The notes: a model not told the origin generated them from the sequence alone. DNA of 64,000 bases from Thermohalobaculum sp039027855 (GCA_039027855.1 JBCCJI010000003.1:1-64000); one strand, 5' to 3'. Positions 33,472 through 42,540 are shown, counted from the stretch's first letter. Numbers and translations: made by a program.

Positions 33472-34457
33472 GCCGCCTGCTCCATGACGCTGGCGTCGAA
33501 CATCTCGTCCACGGCGACGGGACGCGCGCTCAGATGCTGGTCGAGCGAGTAGCGGCAGATTGCCTCCAGTTCGGCCCGGTTGGCTTCGACGCCATACGAC
33601 CAGAAATCAGGGCCCATCTCGGCCAGCGTCCGCTCCAGCGATGCGCCCATCCAGGGCAGGCTGAGGCGGTTGGCGGACCCAAGCCACATATCGCGCAGCC
33701 GGTCGACGGCGCGGTCGCGCGCCTCGGTGAACCCGGCCATGAGCGTGGCGGGGAGCCAGGGATTGGCCTCGACCAGGCTCCGACGCACGGCGATGAGGTG
33801 CATGATGGGGAAGAAGCCGGTGCGCGCGTGCCAGCTGCGCTCCGCTGCCTCGTAATCCGGGAACAGCCGCGTGATGCGCCGGTCGCCCGCCATGAAGGCG
33901 CGCGGTGGTTTCGGTGCGAGCAGCCCGTCGATCTCGCCGGCGAGCAGCAGGCTCTCCAGCGTCTCGCCATCGGCGATGGGCGTGACGGTCATGTCGTCGG
34001 GGAGCGTGAGCGCCAGCCGTTCGTGGCGCACACCCTCATCCAGCGCGCCGGTGCGCCAGCGGATATCCTCAGGATGCACGCCGTAGTCGTCCGACAGGAT
34101 CCCCCGCATCCAGAGCGCTGCCGTCATCTGGTATTCCGGCACGCCGATCCGGCGCCCGGTGAAATCGGCGGGGCTGGCGATCCCACTGTCCCAACGCGCG
34201 AAGAAGCCGTTATGCCGGAAGGCCCGGCTGACGAAGGCCGGGATCGCCGTGTAGGTCGTGATCCCGCGCGACAGCTGCAGGATGTATGAGGAGACCGACA
34301 GCTCGGTCACGTCGAAGCGCGCTTCCTGCACGGCGATGGGAAACAGCGTGCCCGTCGGCAGGATATGGCTCTCGAAGGCGACACCCGGGACGCTGACGCT
34401 GCCATCGTGCAGCGCCATCACGCGGTCATGGTCCCAGGTGGCGAGCGAGAGCTGCAT
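33468..34457 (-). CDS. 4,5-dihydroxyphthalate decarboxylase-like / periplasmic-binding-fold protein
   Basis: A 329-residue protein resembling 4,5-dihydroxyphthalate decarboxylase and NMT1/THI5-like binding folds. It has LSLATWDHDRVMALHDGSV at the N-terminus, ELSVSSYILQLSRG (55-70), a FTGRRIGVPEYQMTAALWMRGIL block, and FPIMHLIAVRRSLVEANPWL. It has no signal peptide, favouring an enzyme over a transporter subunit. It sits 5 bp after the fumarylacetoacetase-family gene and overlaps tauE by 4 bp. Decarboxylation of an aromatic acid is a reasonable guess. Confidence 0.8.
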   Translation of the reverse strand: MQLSLATWDHDRVMALHDGSVSVPGVAFESHILPTGTLFPIAVQEARFDVTELSVSSYILQLSRGITTYTAIPAFVSRAFRHNGFFARWDSGIASPADFTGRRIGVPEYQMTAALWMRGILSDDYGVHPEDIRWRTGALDEGVRHERLALTLPDDMTVTPIADGETLESLLLAGEIDGLLAPKPPRAFMAGDRRITRLFPDYEAAERSWHARTGFFPIMHLIAVRRSLVEANPWLPATLMAGFTEARDRAVDRLRDMWLGSANRLSLPWMGASLERTLAEMGPDFWSYGVEANRAELEAICRYSLDQHLSARPVAVDEMFDASVMEQAA

Positions 34458-34462
34458 GGCGC

Positions 34463-35149
34463 TCAGGTCACCGTGACCGTGAGGGTGCCGATCCCTTCGA
34501 CCGCGCCCTCCATCACGTCGCCCTTCTGGATCGCGCCGACCCCGGCCGGGGTGCCCGACATGATGATGTCGCCGGGCGCCAGGGTGAAATGCTCGGACAG
34601 ATAGGAGATCATCTCCGGCGTCTTCCAGATCATCTGGTTGAGATCGCCTTCCTGGCGCTTCTCCCGGTTCACATGCAGCGTCACGAGCCCGTGGTCGGGG
34701 TGGCCAATCTCGCTGGCGGGGATCAGCGGGCCGCAGGGGGCCGAGCGTTCGAAGGCCTTTCCGATCTCCCAGGGGCGGCCCATCTTCTTCGCGACGCCCT
34801 GCAGGTCGCGCCGCGTCATGTCGAGCCCGAGGCCATAGCCCCAGACATGTTCCAGCGCGCGCTCGACGGGAATGTCGGTGCCGCCGGTGCCGAGGGCGAC
34901 GATCATCTCCATCTCGAAATGCACGTCGGAGGATTTGGGCGGGTAGGGGAACTCGCCGGTCAGGTCGATATTGTCGGGGTTTTTCTGGAAGAAGAACGGA
35001 GGCTCGCGGTCGGGGTCGTGGCCCATCTCGACCGCATGGGCGGCGTAGTTGCGGCCGATGCAATAGATCCGGCGCACCGGGAACATCGCCTCCGCGCCCT
35101 TGATCGGCAGGGCCGGCTGGGTGGGCGGGGTGATCGCATAGGCGGCCAT
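34463..35149 (-). CDS. Fumarylacetoacetate hydrolase-family protein (fumarylpyruvate hydrolase-like)
   Basis: A 228-residue FAH-fold enzyme. It has IYCIGRNYAAHAVEMG near residue 28 and the metal ligands in HFEMEMIVALG, followed by GYGLGLDMTRRDLQ. IIMSGTPAGVGAIQKGDV is the C-terminal signature. It is closest in pattern to fumarylpyruvate hydrolases that cleave ring-opened gentisate products, using Mg2+ or Mn2+. It is the first gene of the minus-strand operon, divergent from the GntR regulator. Confidence 0.88.
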   Translation of the reverse strand: MAAYAITPPTQPALPIKGAEAMFPVRRIYCIGRNYAAHAVEMGHDPDREPPFFFQKNPDNIDLTGEFPYPPKSSDVHFEMEMIVALGTGGTDIPVERALEHVWGYGLGLDMTRRDLQGVAKKMGRPWEIGKAFERSAPCGPLIPASEIGHPDHGLVTLHVNREKRQEGDLNQMIWKTPEMISYLSEHFTLAPGDIIMSGTPAGVGAIQKGDVMEGAVEGIGTLTVTVT

Positions 35150-35371
35150 CGGTCGTCCTCCGGGTCGTGTCGCACGGTGGCCTTAGGGTATGCTCGCCCG
35201 CAACCATTCCGGCGATTGGTCTTCGATTGGTTGTCTTGTCGGCTTCATTGTGACGCCGTGTCAACCGACCATTCGCGAAGAACGACGTTCCAAGCGCGAT
35301 ATCGCACTGCATCAAAGAGCTTTCAGCTTGAGGCCACAGTCGATCTCGACAGATGTGTGCAACCGATATAG

Positions 35372-35386
35372 ATTGGTCGCACCAAT
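35372..35386. promoter_or_regulatory. GntR/FCD-type operator
   Basis: The perfect 15-bp palindrome ATTGGT-CGC-ACCAAT contains TGGTCGCACCA, an exact fit to the TnGTnnnACnA pattern of FadR-subfamily regulators. It ends 21 bp before the GntR start in the 258-bp divergent gap, as expected for autoregulation. Nearby half-sites (GATTGGTCTTCGATTGG at 35214-35230) may extend control to the operon. Confidence 0.75.
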
Positions 35387-35407
35387 TTCTCCCGATCGAG
35401 GCGATTG

Positions 35408-36085
35408 ATGGACGACGGTGACGGCGCGCTTATCCAGCTGAGAGCATGGCTCTCGGATCAGCCCGGAGCCGAGGGCACGCGTCTGCCACCCGAGCGCCAA
35501 CTGTGCGAGATGCTGGGCGTCACGCGCGCGGCGCTGCGAAAAGCGCTGGCCCGGCTCGAGGCCGAGGGCGCGCTATGGCGACATGTGGGCCGGGGTACCT
35601 TCCTCGGTGCCTCGCCCGAGAGGCCGCCGCCCGATACCGAGGATGTGGCCCAGCGCACCAGCCCGGCCGAGGTCATGGCCGCGCGCCTGATGCTGGAGCC
35701 GATGCTCGCTGCCGAGGCCGCGCTGCACGCCACCGCCGAGGATCTCGCGGAGCTTCGTACCTGCCTTGCCGGTGCCGAGGGTGCGTCCAGTTGGCGGCAC
35801 TACGAGACCTGGGACAACCGGCTGCACCGCGCGGTCGCCGCCTCGGCCGGCAACCGGGTGATGCTGGCGCTGTTCGACGAGTTGAACGCGATCCGCCGGG
35901 CGGTGACCTGGGGCAGGCGGCGCGGCGGGGCGGGCATCCCCCCGGCGGATCACCACAGCTTTGCCGATCACGCCGAGATCGTCGCCGCCATCGCCGAGCG
36001 TGACGGCGCCGCGGCGCGGATCGCGATGCGGCGCCACCTCGGCCATGTGCGCGATCGTCTGCTGGCCCCGGTCGACGCGGCCTGA
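35408..36085 (+). CDS. GntR-family transcriptional regulator, FCD (FadR) subfamily
   Basis: A 225-residue regulator. The winged helix spans residues about 5-70 (LPPERQLCEMLGVTRAALRKALARLEAEGALWRHVGRGTF). The helical FCD ligand-binding domain follows (about 85-220) with metal-ligand candidates in ETWDNRLHRAVAASAGN, DHHSFADHAEIVAAIAERD and MRRHLGHV. FCD regulators bind carboxylate effectors. It is divergent from the ten-gene operon at 24992-35149 and probably represses it. ATG 35408 is used, and an abutting TTG at 35405 is less likely. Confidence 0.92.
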   Translation: MDDGDGALIQLRAWLSDQPGAEGTRLPPERQLCEMLGVTRAALRKALARLEAEGALWRHVGRGTFLGASPERPPPDTEDVAQRTSPAEVMAARLMLEPMLAAEAALHATAEDLAELRTCLAGAEGASSWRHYETWDNRLHRAVAASAGNRVMLALFDELNAIRRAVTWGRRRGGAGIPPADHHSFADHAEIVAAIAERDGAAARIAMRRHLGHVRDRLLAPVDAA

Positions 36086-36120
36086 CGCCTCGCCCTGCGG
36101 GCTCCGTGCTTTACCCGTTC

Positions 36121-36146
36121 GCCTCGCCCTTCGGGTTCGGCGAGGC
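36121..36146. terminator. Stem-loop between convergent genes
   Basis: GCCTCGCC (36121-36128) pairs with GGCGAGGC (36139-36146) around a 10-nt loop. It lies between the ends of the GntR gene (+) and the serine hydrolase (-) and may stop transcription in both directions. No T-run is present. Confidence 0.55.
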
Positions 36147-36211
36147 CCGGCGTCATCGCCCGGCTCCACCGTCGGCCGCCGGGCCCGCCGTGGCCGCAGG
36201 CAAAGGCCGCC

Positions 36212-37261
36212 TCAGCCGCCGATCGCGCCCAGCGCCGGCAGGATGTCGTTTGCTACCAACCGGTTGAGCGCCCCCACATGGCCGCGCGTGCGCGCCGGGC
36301 GATTGGGATCGGAGGTGATCGCCACCACCGTCTCGGCGCCGGGCAGGACATACAGCATCTGCCCCCCGTAGCCGCGCCCATAGGCGGCATCCACATCCCC
36401 GAGACGGGTCAGGAACCAGCCGAACCCGTACTCATCGCCCGAGAAGGGCGAGCGGGTGCGCGCCTGCCATGACGTCTCGATCCAGTCGGTCGGGATGACC
36501 TGGCTGCCCTGCCAGTCGCCCCCCCGGCGCACCGTCTCGCCCAGCCGCCCCAGGCCGAGCGGTGAGAGGGCCATGTTGTTGCCGCCCATCAGGAACCCCT
36601 CGGGCGCCCGGGTCCAGGACGGGATGTCGATGCCGAGCGGCCGGCCCAGCCAGTCGCGCGCCAGCGCATGCAGATCGCGCCCCGCCGCCGTCGCCAGCGC
36701 CGCACCGAGCACATGGAAGGTGCCGGTGGAGTATTGAAAACGCGCGCCGGGCTCAGCCACCACCGGTCGGGTCAGCACATGGGATACCCAGTTCCGGCTT
36801 TCGACCCAGCGGCCGTAATTGCGACCCGAGGTCCGCTCCAGCCCCGCCGTCATGGAGAGAAGATGCGACAGCCGGATCTCGCCGACGGTCTCGCTCGCCC
36901 CGCGCGGCACGATGCCGGGGGCCACGTCGACCAGCCGGGCCTCGGCACCCGGCAGGATGCCACGGCCGATGGCGATGCCAGTCATCAGGGCGAGGATCGT
37001 CTTGGAGACCGATTTCACGTTCACCGTACGCTGCAGGGCAGGGCCGCGGAAGGCGCGGGCAAAGCGCAGCTCGCCGCCTTGCATCACCACCAGCGCGCGC
37101 AGCTGATCCAGCGCATCGGCGCGTGCCGCGACCTCCCCAAAAGCCGGATCGAAAGCCGGATTGGGGGCTTGGGCCTGCGCCTTGAGCGGCAGAGCACCCA
37201 GCATCAGCGTGGCCGATGCACCGGCCATGAGACGCCTGCGCGTCGGTCGTCCTGCGGCCAT
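36212..37261 (-). CDS. Serine hydrolase, beta-lactamase class C/PBP family
   Basis: A 349-residue secreted enzyme with a Tat-like leader (TRRRLMAGASATLMLGALPL). The SxxK motif is S84-V-S-K87 (VKSVSKTILAL) and the second motif is Tyr in FQYSTGTFH. The third motif (KTG in beta-lactamases) appears as RGYGGQM, as in esterase or peptidase members. It may hydrolyse esters, D-amino-acid peptides or similar substrates, rather than antibiotics. ATG 37261 is preferred over an upstream GTG at 37294. Confidence 0.85.
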   Translation of the reverse strand: MAAGRPTRRRLMAGASATLMLGALPLKAQAQAPNPAFDPAFGEVAARADALDQLRALVVMQGGELRFARAFRGPALQRTVNVKSVSKTILALMTGIAIGRGILPGAEARLVDVAPGIVPRGASETVGEIRLSHLLSMTAGLERTSGRNYGRWVESRNWVSHVLTRPVVAEPGARFQYSTGTFHVLGAALATAAGRDLHALARDWLGRPLGIDIPSWTRAPEGFLMGGNNMALSPLGLGRLGETVRRGGDWQGSQVIPTDWIETSWQARTRSPFSGDEYGFGWFLTRLGDVDAAYGRGYGGQMLYVLPGAETVVAITSDPNRPARTRGHVGALNRLVANDILPALGAIGG

Positions 37262-37333
37262 GTCCCCATCCCAGCGCTGTGACCGAAAACTCACGCATGA
37301 GATGTTGCTGCAGGCCGGGCCTGCAAGACCCGC

Positions 37334-39577
37334 CTAGTAACGAGCCTGTTTGCGCCGGATCGCCGCCGCCTCGTCCGAGACCGCCAGCGCATCGCCGAGC
37401 GTCACGATCCCCGCTGCCGCCAGCGGTGGCAGCATGGCGCAGAACACCGCCGCCGTCGCCTCGGCATCGGCCAGCGCGGTGTGGCGCGTGCCCGCTTTGA
37501 ACCCGATGTCGAACCGCGCCGACAGGCTGTCCAAAGTGTGGTCCGCCCCTTGGCCAAACAGATGCGCAGAGAGCAGCACGGTATCGAGCACCGGCCCATC
37601 GAAGGCACGACCCACCGCCGCCTGTTTCAACCGCAGGAAGGCCATGTCGAACGGCGCGTTATGCGCCACCAACACATCGTTGCCGAGGAAATCGTGGAAA
37701 TCGCGCAGCACTTCGCCCGCCTTACCCTGGCCCGCCACCATCGCGTCGGTGATGCCGTGGATCTGGGTCGAGGCGGCCGGGATATGCCGGCCCGGGTCGA
37801 CCAGCCGGTCAAAGCTCTCGCCGCGGATCACCCGGCCGTTGACGACGCGGAGGCCCGCCACCTGCACGATCTCGTCCCCGGCCGAGGGGAACAGGCCCGT
37901 CGTTTCGGTGTCGAAGACCACGGCATGCAGTGTCGAAAGCGGCACATCGGCGATCTTGCGGTGGTTCTGCCGGCCGAGCAGCGCGAAGTCGTAGAACTCC
38001 GGCCGCGGCGGCAGGGCTGTCGCGCGCACGGGCCCATGGTTGTCGACCGCCGGTGGCAGCGGCAGGCGGAGCCGCGCCATGCCCTCGCCCGCCGCCTCCG
38101 ACCAGGGCTCGGTGCGGTGATGGCGGAGCACGTCGCGGCAGGTCACGGCACCGGGCGCGCCGGCCAGCGGTTCGGCGAGCCAGGCCTCCAGCCGCCCCTC
38201 GGCGAGCACCGGCCCGACCCAGGTGAGATCGAGCATCTCGTGCGAGCCGCTGCGCGTGGCCGACAGGGTGAAACAGTCGACGCCGTCGCTGTCATGCAGA
38301 TGGGTCACGAGCGAGGCCATGAGTTCGACCACGCCGAAACTGTCGCAATGGAGCCAGGTCTGCCCACCGCCCTCGCGGATCTCGATTCCGCTGCCGGGGC
38401 CCAGCCGGTCGCGCAGGCACGCGCCAAGCCCCTCGGTCGAGACGTCGTTCATCGACCATCCACCGGTGCGGAGTTCGTTGTAGGCGCCGGTCAGATGCAC
38501 CAGCCGCTCGGACAGCCGCCGCCCCTCTTCGGCAAGGACGTCGAGGAAACCGCTGCGCGCGTCGAGCGCCATGGCGCGGTCGGCATCGAGGATCTCGGCG
38601 GCGGCGCAGAGATTGGCCGAGGGGCGTTTCAGCCCCTCGATCATCTCGGCGAGGATGCCATCGCGCGCGGCCTGTCCGGCCATCGCCGTGGTGGCATCGC
38701 GGAGCGTCAGCACGAAACCGTGGATCGCGCCCTGCCCGGGTAGTTCGCCGGGTGCTTCGCCGGGTAGTTTGCCGGTGACGTGGCTCGGCGCCCCATCGGT
38801 GTTCGCCGGCCCATCGGGCGCGCCGCTCGCATCCTCGGCGGGCGGATCGGGCATGATCAGCGCCACGCGCCCCTGCAGGATGCGCGCTTCGCTCCGCGAG
38901 GCGAGGGTCACGGGCAGGCTCAGATGGTCGGCATGGCTTCGCCAGCGGCCCGAAGACAGCCTGACCTTCAGGCGTTCGATGGCATGGCGGACGGGCTCGG
39001 GCGTCACCAGGCTATTGAGCCGCCGGCCGAGGCCGATGGAGCCCTCGGCGCCGAGCAGGCGCTGGGCTTCGCGGTTATAGAGCAGAATCTCCTCGCTCAG
39101 GTTACAGATCACCAGGCATTCGCGGAGATCGCGCAGCACGGCCTCTAAATGCGCCTTCTCGCCCTCGCTTTCGCCCACAGCCCCGGCGATGGCGGCATCG
39201 GTCTCGCGATGGGCCTGGCCGAGGGCGCCCGACAATGCCGCGGCCGCGGGGCCGAGGCCGCCGAGATACCGTGCCTCTTCGGCGAGGGCCGAGCGGGCGG
39301 CGGCGGGCGAGGTGGCGACGGCGCCCAATTCGCCGGAGAGCTGGGTGATCGGGCGGGCGATGTTCTCGTCGAACAGGAGTGCGACCCAGGCAGTGAGCAG
39401 CGCCAGCGCCACGGCGATCCCGGCGGCGACGCCCCAGACATCGGCGGCGCGCGCCGGCGCGACCTCGCTCGCGACCCAGCCCGCGCCCACCAGCACGAGC
39501 GCCACACCGACGGTGGCGATCAGCGCGAAGAACAGCCCGATGCGCAGGCGCAGGCTTAAGCGATCAAGCCGGAACAT
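37334..39577 (-). CDS. Membrane PAS/degenerate histidine-kinase protein fused to a DnaQ-like 3'-5' exonuclease
   Basis: A 747-residue fusion. Residues 12-34 and 48-70 are membrane segments, followed by a HAMP-like linker (RPITQLSGELGAV). A PAS domain lies at about 145-240. A region at 305-505 looks like a worn-down kinase core that lacks a phospho-acceptor His at the expected site (GLKRPSANLCAAAEIL) and a clear ATP box. A DEDDh exonuclease domain fills 551-725 (D556-T-E558, HNAPFDMAFL, HTALADAEAT). It overlaps the response-regulator gene by 14 bp and belongs to the conserved acetate-symporter neighbourhood. It may couple a membrane signal to RNA or DNA degradation. Confidence 0.87.
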   Translation of the reverse strand: MFRLDRLSLRLRIGLFFALIATVGVALVLVGAGWVASEVAPARAADVWGVAAGIAVALALLTAWVALLFDENIARPITQLSGELGAVATSPAAARSALAEEARYLGGLGPAAAALSGALGQAHRETDAAIAGAVGESEGEKAHLEAVLRDLRECLVICNLSEEILLYNREAQRLLGAEGSIGLGRRLNSLVTPEPVRHAIERLKVRLSSGRWRSHADHLSLPVTLASRSEARILQGRVALIMPDPPAEDASGAPDGPANTDGAPSHVTGKLPGEAPGELPGQGAIHGFVLTLRDATTAMAGQAARDGILAEMIEGLKRPSANLCAAAEILDADRAMALDARSGFLDVLAEEGRRLSERLVHLTGAYNELRTGGWSMNDVSTEGLGACLRDRLGPGSGIEIREGGGQTWLHCDSFGVVELMASLVTHLHDSDGVDCFTLSATRSGSHEMLDLTWVGPVLAEGRLEAWLAEPLAGAPGAVTCRDVLRHHRTEPWSEAAGEGMARLRLPLPPAVDNHGPVRATALPPRPEFYDFALLGRQNHRKIADVPLSTLHAVVFDTETTGLFPSAGDEIVQVAGLRVVNGRVIRGESFDRLVDPGRHIPAASTQIHGITDAMVAGQGKAGEVLRDFHDFLGNDVLVAHNAPFDMAFLRLKQAAVGRAFDGPVLDTVLLSAHLFGQGADHTLDSLSARFDIGFKAGTRHTALADAEATAAVFCAMLPPLAAAGIVTLGDALAVSDEAAAIRRKQARY

Positions 39578-39947
39578 CCCGCTCTCCCAGCAGCTCGCGC
39601 ACCCTGACCGACAGTTCCTGCACCCCGAACGGCTTGGTGAAGAACGCATCGGCGCCGAGCGCCAGGGCCTTCTCGCCGTCCATCGCGCCGCCGCGCGCGG
39701 TCATCATCAGGATCTTCACGTCCGAGAAAGACGGGTCGGCGCGCAGCGTCTGGCAGACGTCGAAGCCGTCGCGTTTCGGCATCATCAGGTCGAGCAGCAC
39801 GAGATCGGGCTTGCGCTCACGGATGCATTCCAGCGCCCGCTCGCCGTCCTCGGCGCAGCGCACGTCATAGCCGTCGCGCGTCATCACGTATTTCAGCGAC
39901 AGCGCGATGTTCGGCTCGTCGTCGACCAGCAGGATCGATGGCTGCAT
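39564..39947 (-). CDS. Single-domain response regulator
   Basis: A 127-residue CheY-like receiver with acidic pair D9/D10 (LLVDDEPN), phospho-acceptor Asp in LVLLDLMMPKRDGF (about residue 53), Thr in MMTARGG and Lys in FFTKPF. It has no output domain. It overlaps the sensor-exonuclease gene by 14 bp and presumably signals through it or its partners. The partner has lost its kinase features, so the phosphate must come from another kinase. Confidence 0.93.
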   Translation of the reverse strand: MQPSILLVDDEPNIALSLKYVMTRDGYDVRCAEDGERALECIRERKPDLVLLDLMMPKRDGFDVCQTLRADPSFSDVKILMMTARGGAMDGEKALALGADAFFTKPFGVQELSVRVRELLGERDVPA

Positions 39948-39966
39948 GGCTTCCTCTCCTTGATCG

Positions 39967-40560
39967 TTATCCCGTCTGCACGCTCGTCTCGGCGCTTGAT
40001 CCGGCGGGGCCGCAGGCGGCTGCCAGAAGCGGGTCTGATCCGCCGCCCTCGGTCCAGTCGAGGGTGGCGGGGTCGGGGGCGGTCCCGGCTTCGATGCCGG
40101 CCTGCGCCGTCTCGGTCAGCGCCGCACGGCGGCGCGTGGTGCAGTCGAACAGGACGGGGATGCGCTGCGTCCCCTCGAAGCGCGCGGCGAGAACGACCCA
40201 GCCGCGCCTGAGTTCTGCACTGTCCTCGACGACCTCGCTCGTCCCGCCGCCGGCCCCGTTACTGGTGCCCTCAAGGCTCACGGCGGCAAAGCGCGTCACG
40301 CGGGGCACGGCCAGCGTCCAGGGCTGGATCCAGGTGGCATGCTCATAGGTCTCGGCCACGCGCGCGCCCTCGGGCAGGCTTGCCTGCGCGCGGTCGAACC
40401 AGGTGTATTCGTTCCACAGCATGAAGGCCGCCATGGCGATGCCGCCGGCGACCGGGCCCAGAAAGCGTGGCGGTTTCAGGCGCATCAGCTTGGCCCCGCC
40501 GATGACGATGCCGGCGGCACCGAGGCCAATTGCGATGGAGGCGACGAGGATCAGGATCAT
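39967..40560 (-). CDS. Hypothetical membrane-anchored protein in the acetate module
   Basis: A 197-residue protein with two hydrophobic segments at the N-terminus (residues 2-22 and 33-50), then a globular domain (EYTWFDRAQASLPEGARVAETYEHATWIQPW) and a disordered tail. I do not recognise a characterised family. It lies between the DUF294 gene (6 bp away) and the response regulator, so it is probably co-expressed with the symporter system. Confidence 0.75.
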   Translation of the reverse strand: MILILVASIAIGLGAAGIVIGGAKLMRLKPPRFLGPVAGGIAMAAFMLWNEYTWFDRAQASLPEGARVAETYEHATWIQPWTLAVPRVTRFAAVSLEGTSNGAGGGTSEVVEDSAELRRGWVVLAARFEGTQRIPVLFDCTTRRRAALTETAQAGIEAGTAPDPATLDWTEGGGSDPLLAAACGPAGSSAETSVQTG

Positions 40561-40566
40561 GCGGGT

Positions 40567-42426
40567 TCAAACCATCGTATGCCGGCCCTGGGTGGCGGCC
40601 GATTGCATCGTCTTGACCGCGACGAAGGCCGAGCGGAGATGGCTCCGCTCCAGATCCGACAGCGCGGCGGGGATTAGGTAGTTGTCGGGCTTCTCGCCCC
40701 GGCGGATCTGGGCCGCCTGGTCCTCCAGCCGCATCTCCGAGATCAGATCGTAAGCATCCAGCAGGTCGTGCCCCCCGGCCTCGCTGATCAACCCCGCCTC
40801 GCGCGCGGCGACCAGCCGGCTGCGGGTGTTGACCGGGGCAAGCCCGCCCATCAGCGCGTAGAGCCGGGCGAGATCGGTGATCGGCACGACGCCGTTCATC
40901 TTCATGTCGAGCGTGCCGCGATGCTCGCCCGAGCGGGATAGCGCGAAGCCGCGGAACAGGCCGAGCGGCGGCTGATGCGACAGCGAATTGGCGACCATAT
41001 GGGCGATGAAGATGCTGTTCCGCTTGGCGCGCTCCAGCGTCTCGGCCTGCAGGTCCTCCAGCAGCGACGCCTCGCCCGCCACGGCGCGGAGGTCGAACAT
41101 GACCGAGGCAAGCATCCGTGCCATGGGATCGGGCTTGTCGATCCAGCCGCGGAAATAGCCGCGCCAGACCGACATCGGTTTCCGCCAGCGCACGTTGGTC
41201 GCCATCATGTCGCCGGGGCAGAAGAAGAAGCCGCAGGCGTCCAGCCCGTCCGACACCCGCTTGGCGAGCGCGTCGAAATAGGCCTCGTCATCGGCGGTCG
41301 CGCGGTCGTCCAGGATCAGGCAATTGTCCTGATCGCTGACGCCGGTCTGCTCGCGCCGCCCCTGACTGCCGCAGACCGCCCAGAGATAAGGCACCGGCGC
41401 GGGGCCCAGCTCGGCCTCGGCCATGGTGATCAGCTTGCGGGTCAGCGCGTCGGTGATGTCGGTGACGTTGCGCGTCACGTCCTGATGGTCGAGCCCTGCG
41501 CCCACCAGTTGGGCCAGCGCCTCGGGGATCTGGTGGGTGGCGTTCACCATTGCCTCCAGCGTGCTCGCGCGCATCACCTCGCCCACGACCATGGGTGCCG
41601 ACATCGCCTGGCTCATGACCAGATCGGTGCGGGTGATGATGCCGACGAGCTTGCCGGCCTCGACGATGGGCAGATGACCGACGCGCTTCTCCACCATGAT
41701 CGAGATCGCATCGAAGGTGACGGCATCGGGCGGCAGGCTGCGGGGCGCTGCGGTCATCACCTTGGTGATCGGCAGATCGCCGCCCAGCCCCTTGGCGAGC
41801 ACCCGCGCGCAAAGATCGCTGGCAGTGACGAGACCAGAGAGCCGCTCCTGATCGGCCACGAGCACGCAGGAGATGCCGCGATCGGCGATCGCCCTTGCCG
41901 CATCCGCCGCCGTCGCTTCGGGCGGTAGCGTGATGGGGTTGCGGGTCATCAGCTCGGCCAAGGTGCTGGAAATCGGCACGGCCGGTGTGACGGCGGCACC
42001 GTCTGCGCCCGAGGATGCGCGCGCGCGCCTGCCGAAGAACATCGCGAAGCCCGGTACGCTTTCCATCACCTGGTGGAAGCGCGCGGCGGGGATGCGGAAC
42101 AGCAGGCAGGGCTCGGCCGCGAAGGTGTCGTAGGGCGCGATGCCGTCGAGCAGCAGGCCGCGCTCGCCGAAACACTGGCCGATCTGCAGCGAGGAGACGG
42201 CGACGCCCTCGGGCGTCATCACCCGCACGCGGCCCTCCGCCACGATGTAAAGGCCCGGCACCGGGTCGCCGTGGGCATAGATGGGGGCGTCGGCGTCGAG
42301 GCGGATCACCTCGGCCTCGCCGACCAGACGCTGACGCGTCGCGGGGTCGAGCATGGCGAAGGGGTGATGGGCCTCGAAGAAACGGTCGATACGGTCGATC
42401 TCGACATCGGGCATGAGCGCGGTCAT
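40567..42426 (-). CDS. DUF294 nucleotidyltransferase-like protein with cNMP-binding and CBS domains
   Basis: A 619-residue signalling protein. A cyclic-nucleotide-binding domain (about 20-125, with GQCFGERGLLLDG) is followed by two CBS repeats (155-270, MTRNPITLPPEATAADAAR). Next is a GlnD-like putative nucleotidyltransferase domain (345-500, CGSQGRREQTGVSDQDN with D365 and D367), then a helical C-terminal region. The layout suggests sensing of cAMP/AMP-like ligands with uridylylation-type output. It is commonly next to the acetate-type SSS symporter, which it may regulate. Confidence 0.9.
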   Translation of the reverse strand: MTALMPDVEIDRIDRFFEAHHPFAMLDPATRQRLVGEAEVIRLDADAPIYAHGDPVPGLYIVAEGRVRVMTPEGVAVSSLQIGQCFGERGLLLDGIAPYDTFAAEPCLLFRIPAARFHQVMESVPGFAMFFGRRARASSGADGAAVTPAVPISSTLAELMTRNPITLPPEATAADAARAIADRGISCVLVADQERLSGLVTASDLCARVLAKGLGGDLPITKVMTAAPRSLPPDAVTFDAISIMVEKRVGHLPIVEAGKLVGIITRTDLVMSQAMSAPMVVGEVMRASTLEAMVNATHQIPEALAQLVGAGLDHQDVTRNVTDITDALTRKLITMAEAELGPAPVPYLWAVCGSQGRREQTGVSDQDNCLILDDRATADDEAYFDALAKRVSDGLDACGFFFCPGDMMATNVRWRKPMSVWRGYFRGWIDKPDPMARMLASVMFDLRAVAGEASLLEDLQAETLERAKRNSIFIAHMVANSLSHQPPLGLFRGFALSRSGEHRGTLDMKMNGVVPITDLARLYALMGGLAPVNTRSRLVAAREAGLISEAGGHDLLDAYDLISEMRLEDQAAQIRRGEKPDNYLIPAALSDLERSHLRSAFVAVKTMQSAATQGRHTMV

Positions 42427-42540
42427 CGGCGGATCCTCTGGCCCTCTGTGATCATGTCGTCAGGTCGTGCACCGTCTGAAATCGCGCGCCCCGGATCGCT
42501 GGCTGCGTGGGGCGGAAAGGCCGGCGGCATGGTCCAAACA

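Noticed and set aside
31402..33552. 716-residue open frame on the plus strand
   Set aside because: It runs antisense to TctC and TauE genes that have signal peptides, membrane segments and family motifs. The composition is typical of a shadow frame.
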